From Mytilisepta virgata (Eukaryota > Mollusca > Bivalvia > Mytilida > Mytilidae): a DNA stretch of 64,000 nucleotides. A program made the position numbers and the translations under genes. The DNA is taken from contig CM051508.1 of the NCBI GenBank assembly GCA_028015205.1, forward strand, positions 16,324,001 to 16,388,000. The letters are read 5' to 3'. Positions 62,501 to 64,000 of this stretch are shown one piece after another. The stretch's first letter is position 1; each line of letters begins with the position of its first letter. The notes below the pieces were generated by a model. It was not told the origin of the DNA. It worked only from the letters and a program-made list of their open reading frames with translations, and ran no database searches.

Positions 62501-63098
62501 TCGTGGATGAGGCAATATAATATATGTTTTTGAAGAAACTGTAGGGTTAACATCAATGGTTTTAATAGACTTTTCGAGCAAAGTTGTCGAAAAATTGACG
62601 TTTTCCCTATATATCCTATGTTAAAAGTTCATTTCAAAACGCATTTTCCAAGGGTTATAGCAAAAAAATAAGTATCGGTACCCCCTTTTTTTTCATATTC
62701 CAATGTATTTCGATTAGCTTTACATACTGGCAAAAAATTAGAAAACTGTAGGATACTTTCAATTACTTCGCCTTGACCTTAATTGTTAAAAAAACATAAA
62801 CAAAATGACAAATGGTGTTATTCAAAGTTTTGGTAAAATAAACATAATTACTTTCGACCGAACAACTGGGTGGTCATGTCTGTTACTTGATTCTTATGAT
62901 AGGAATCTCTGACTGCTCAAACGTCTTAAAATAGTTAGTGTCATAATAAATAAGTTCTTCAATTGCTGAATAAATTGTCAGAGTTAAAATTACTACAGAA
63001 TGTAAAATTATAACATTTTTGTTTTGTAGAATGAGAGAAGCATAAAAAATCAATAACTATGCCGTCTTTATTTTTATACCAGTTGTAACACAGTGGTA

Positions 63099-63130
<32 letters not shown>

Positions 63131-63551
63131 CCCAACATTTGGGAGAAATATATTAAATAAATTAAAAACTAATAATTACACAAGTCCTTATTGAAGTCAG
63201 AGTACCAACGTGGCTCCCGGGAAAATGTCTCATATTTATCGAATGAGTGAAATGATTAATCTTTAGCCAGCCCATGCGTGTAAATCATTTATTGGCAAAA
63301 GAATAGTGGTACATTATATAACCTACCCCATTGAGTCTGATTTTTGTATCTGTAATATATATCTATGAAATGTATTTTCAGCACAGAGCCCAGATCCACT
63401 CTCCAGGCTCCAGATTTCATCTGCTTCGTGACGGCACAGCTGTTATAAGTAAGGTTCTGCCTTTTATCGCCGTCGACTGCTGCTGAGGCAAACCATTTGC
63501 TTGAATCAAAGTTTGACGGTTGCCATGTCGGTTTGTTCAGTGCTATATTTA
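50463..63551 (-). CDS. Gene 2: FTP-EGF-transmembrane receptor, nine exons seen, 5' exon outside window
   Basis: Seen: exons 63327-63551, 59591-59843, 58780-58914, 57911-58048, 55947-56084, 55097-55243, 53780-53917, 50863-50938 and 50463-50550. They encode a galactose-binding-like FTP domain in two exons, five 8-cysteine EGF repeats, one transmembrane helix and a 28-residue tail with EYDDI. Extracellular joints are all phase 1. No signal-peptide exon is found up to 64000, so the gene starts outside. It is a clear paralogue of gene 1 (same phases, same 76-nt transmembrane exon, same tail motif), but has one more EGF exon and is strongly diverged. Role inferred: cell-surface recognition receptor. 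Odd: the second FTP exon is one base too long (T6 run at 59806-59811), which breaks the frame unless it is a sequence error. Confidence 0.8.
50863..50938 (-). CDS. Gene 2 transmembrane exon
   Basis: 76 nt (acceptor 'tttcag', donor 'gtaaag'), phase 1 in, phase 2 out. Encodes GAVVGWVFSGICVLSLIVGL and IFYIRR: one helix with a basic stop-transfer end. Confidence 0.9.
51310..51535 (+). repeat. Dispersed 'GACAAA..CGGGAG' repeat
   Basis: 'aagaataccgaagcgacaaa', 'ccacaaattcgaagtctaag' and 'caaaacgggagtcacatcat' match 37640-37860. Lies in a gene 2 intron. Confidence 0.65.
51536..52334. other. Gene 2 intron sequence, nothing recognised
   Basis: AT-rich; the open frames at 51588-51782 and 52147-52344 show no motif. 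Confidence 0.5.
52351..52704 (+). mobile_element. tRNA-derived SINE with 16-bp target-site duplication
   Basis: The head 'cgcctcggtggtttcgtggt' (A-box-like) and 'gcgggttcgatccccggc' (B box) form a tRNA-like region to about 52424. A ~280-bp body ends 'tggttgccactggacgttaa' and a short ATTC-type tail. Flanks 52335-52350 and 52705-52720 are CCAAcACTAAATCAAC and CCAAtACTAAATCAAC: a 16-bp duplication with one mismatch, so insertion is fairly recent. The type resembles the molluscan V-SINE/RUDI group; exact family not certain. Confidence 0.88.
52721..53779. other. Gene 2 intron sequence, nothing recognised
   Basis: AT-rich sequence between the SINE and the last EGF exon; no exon-like signal seen. 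Confidence 0.5.
53780..53917 (-). CDS. Gene 2 EGF repeat 5
   Basis: 138-nt phase 1-1 exon (acceptor 'accaag', donor 'gttagt') encoding CDDLFYGENCNLKCGAC, CNNVDGICPILC and GWYGKRCDI. The eight cysteines are kept. Confidence 0.9.
54172..54321 (-). CDS. Small ORF with signal-peptide-like start, unknown
   Basis: 49 codons from ATG at 54321: MKTFTIYCVCILLVLITCPF, then QGCVQELKIYDWYRNYKSFL, and a stop at 54172-54174. The first 25 residues look like a good signal peptide (basic start, hydrophobic core, QGC cut region). It lies in the intron between gene 2 EGF repeats 4 and 5, same strand. It may be chance or an exon of an unrelated small gene. Confidence 0.25.
   Translation of the reverse strand: MKTFTIYCVCILLVLITCPFQGCVQELKIYDWYRNYKSFLYHFDRHTNR
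55097..55243 (-). CDS. Gene 2 EGF repeat 4 (long type)
   Basis: 147-nt phase 1-1 exon (acceptor 'ctatag', donor 'gtatac') encoding CSPGSYGLNCSSTCSGNC, CDHVTGSCTAGC and GWQDDRCDK. The CDHVTG box marks the long type, as in gene 1 exon 4. Confidence 0.9.
55565..55665. repeat. A-rich low-complexity tract
   Basis: A runs broken by single G or C. The minus-strand open frame over it (55490-55711) is a poly-Phe artefact. Confidence 0.8.
55947..56084 (-). CDS. Gene 2 EGF repeat 3
   Basis: 138-nt phase 1-1 exon (acceptor 'aaacag', donor 'gtatga') encoding CEDFYFGDECVFMCGRC, CNHENGICQNGC and GWQGELCDK. Confidence 0.9.
56285..57100 (+). repeat. ~150-165-bp tandem repeat interrupted by a SINE
   Basis: 'gattgtaggtc', 'agaactgaactcgga', 'gtaggtcagagtgacctaat' and 'ggaggctgtgttact' recur in about three units (56285-56463, 56811-56965, 56966-57100). 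The SINE at 56464-56810 sits in the first unit. Confidence 0.75.
56464..56810 (+). mobile_element. tRNA-derived SINE inserted in a tandem repeat
   Basis: The head 'ggcgccgtggtgtagtggct' (A box) and 'cctggttcgattcccgttgg' (B box) give a tRNA-like region of ~72 nt (56466-56537), then a body ending in an AT-rich tail. Flanks TAGGTccCTTA (56453-56463) and TAGGTggCTTA (56811-56821) look like an 11-bp target-site duplication with two mismatches. Different head from the SINEs at 52351 and 45838. Confidence 0.82.
57263..57283. repeat. 21-nt poly-C tract
   Basis: Uninterrupted C run in a gene 2 intron; other G/C runs lie at 6358-6374, 6815-6828, 16139-16156, 42139-42150 and 63099-63127. Confidence 0.95.
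57911..58048 (-). CDS. Gene 2 EGF repeat 2 (CDHVTG type)
   Basis: 138-nt phase 1-1 exon (acceptor 'gtacag', donor 'gtattc') encoding CPSGTYGIECNQTCSMNC, CDHVTGNCTRGC and GWQDFQCNK. Confidence 0.9.
58780..58914 (-). CDS. Gene 2 EGF repeat 1
   Basis: 135-nt phase 1-1 exon (acceptor 'atgaag', donor 'gtatga') encoding CDNFTYGSKCAYQCGNC, CDPINGDCPHGC and GWRGQKC. First EGF after the FTP domain. Confidence 0.88.
59591..59843 (-). CDS. Gene 2 second half of galactose-binding-like domain, one-base frameshift
   Basis: 253-nt exon (acceptor 'tttcag', donor 'gtatgt'); 252 is expected from the phases. Reads ESEYRWRMAGFF, then after a T6 run (59806-59811) the frame shifts to LYVSNTTKREDGYLCF, CEQYGKYVIYYNERNGDG and FNELCEVEVYG. 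The family pattern AGF-x-LYVSNTT is restored by treating the run as T5. Either an assembly error in a homopolymer or a real null allele. Confidence 0.85.
60653..62784. mobile_element. 2.1-kb DNA transposon-like element with perfect 27-bp inverted ends
   Basis: 60653-60679 is the exact reverse complement of 62758-62784; the block reads AATTAAGGTCAAGGCGAAGT and continues AATTGAA. Each block has TTAA at its outer side, which would suit a TTAA target duplication as in piggyBac-like elements. No transposase is recognisable inside; the open frames 60753-61112 (119 codons, Arg/Ile-rich) and 61985-62182 are unassigned. A TAAA microsatellite lies at 62214-62239. It sits in the intron splitting the FTP domain of gene 2. 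Confidence 0.7.
63099..63127. repeat. 29-nt poly-C tract
   Basis: Uninterrupted C run followed by 'tccccc', about 200 bp from the first visible exon of gene 2. Confidence 0.95.
63327..63551 (-). CDS. Gene 2 first half of galactose-binding-like domain
   Basis: 225-nt phase 1-1 exon (acceptor 'taacag', donor 'gtaggt') encoding NIALNKPTWQPSNFDSSKWF, ASAAVDGDKRQNLTYNSCAV, SGAWRVDLGS and HFIDIYYRYKNQTQWG. The ALNKPTWQ start, AVDG, the single Cys and WRVDLG match gene 1 exon 2. No stop in frame. Confidence 0.88.
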
Positions 63552-64000
63552 CTGTTAAATATATGATTCAAAGTTAATATAAATCAGGAAAAACCATAAG
63601 GTAACAAGATGTTTCTGACAAAATAAAGGAAATTATTTCAGTACTTACTAGTATCAGGAAACTTTAGAAACACTTTAAACAACTATTATTTCCAAAAGCC
63701 TCCGTGAAAAAAACTACTGGGTGAATTTCAACAAGGTATACACACTAGTAACTCAATTTTGATCTTAAACGGCCATTCTGGTCTTGTTTATTCTTATTTA
63801 GTCTTGTTTTTCTGCATGTCCATATTTTTCAACAAAATAAAGATAACAGGATCAAATCAAGATATCTTGCCTTGCAGTCAATCAGTCAAAACCAGTTTAG
63901 ATCAGTTCAGCATAGGTATTGTTAAACATAATTCGTTCTTGTTTTTTATGAACTGGTCTTAACCAGTCTTGATTGACTGCATGGCATTATATATATCTTG
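63552..64000. other. Gene 2 intron 1 (partial); no signal exon seen
   Basis: AT-rich; no ATG with a hydrophobic stretch and phase-1 donor was found on the minus strand, so exon 1 is taken to lie beyond the window. Confidence 0.5.

Overview
The window looks like a piece of an AT-rich bivalve mollusc genome, most likely a mussel (Mytilus-like). Coding sequence is confined to short exons with canonical GT/AG splice sites. Introns are several kilobases long. The filler is dominated by repeats of the kind familiar from mussels: tRNA-headed SINEs, elements with ~150-bp tandem cores, retroelement scraps and poly-G/C tracts. No bacterial-type gene, rRNA, functional tRNA or CRISPR array is seen.

The core content is two head-to-tail minus-strand genes for related type I membrane receptors. 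Each encodes a short N-terminal hydrophobic segment, a galactose-binding-like (F5/8C / fucolectin-type, FTP) domain split over two exons, a run of 8-cysteine MEGF/scavenger-receptor-type EGF repeats (one per exon), one transmembrane exon and a short tail with a Y-x-x-I motif. Gene 1 is complete in nine exons between 36103 and 2855 (4 EGF repeats, predicted 405 residues). Gene 2 has nine exons between 63551 and 50463 (5 EGF repeats); its signal-peptide exon must lie beyond 64000. Every extracellular exon is phase 1-1, and both transmembrane exons are exactly 76 nt. Both genes carry an apparent lesion: an in-frame TAG in gene 1 exon 2 (29565-29567), and one extra T in a T6 run in gene 2 (59806-59811). 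A second 67-nt signal-peptide exon (38695-38761), matching gene 1 exon 1 in length, phase and cysteine positions, sits 2.7 kb upstream of it. It is either an alternative first exon or the relic of another copy. The family resembles the expanded, individually variable immune-type receptors of bivalves; ligand and signalling are inference.

Layout. 1-1650: first copy of a 1.65-kb duplication (second copy 42650-44330). 2855-36103: gene 1, whose introns hold a reverse-transcriptase scrap, hairpin-headed tandem-core elements, a 12-copy ~135-bp satellite, and a degraded endonuclease/RT LINE (22821-26335) bracketed by ~315-bp direct repeats. 38695-50462: intergenic repeats, including a three-copy ~600-bp composite satellite carrying tyrosine-recombinase fragments, a SINE, a tandem-core array and a possible FLYWCH-type element. 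50463-63551: gene 2, whose introns hold two further SINEs with target-site duplications, a small secreted-type ORF, and a 2.1-kb element with perfect 27-bp terminal inverted repeats (60653-62784).
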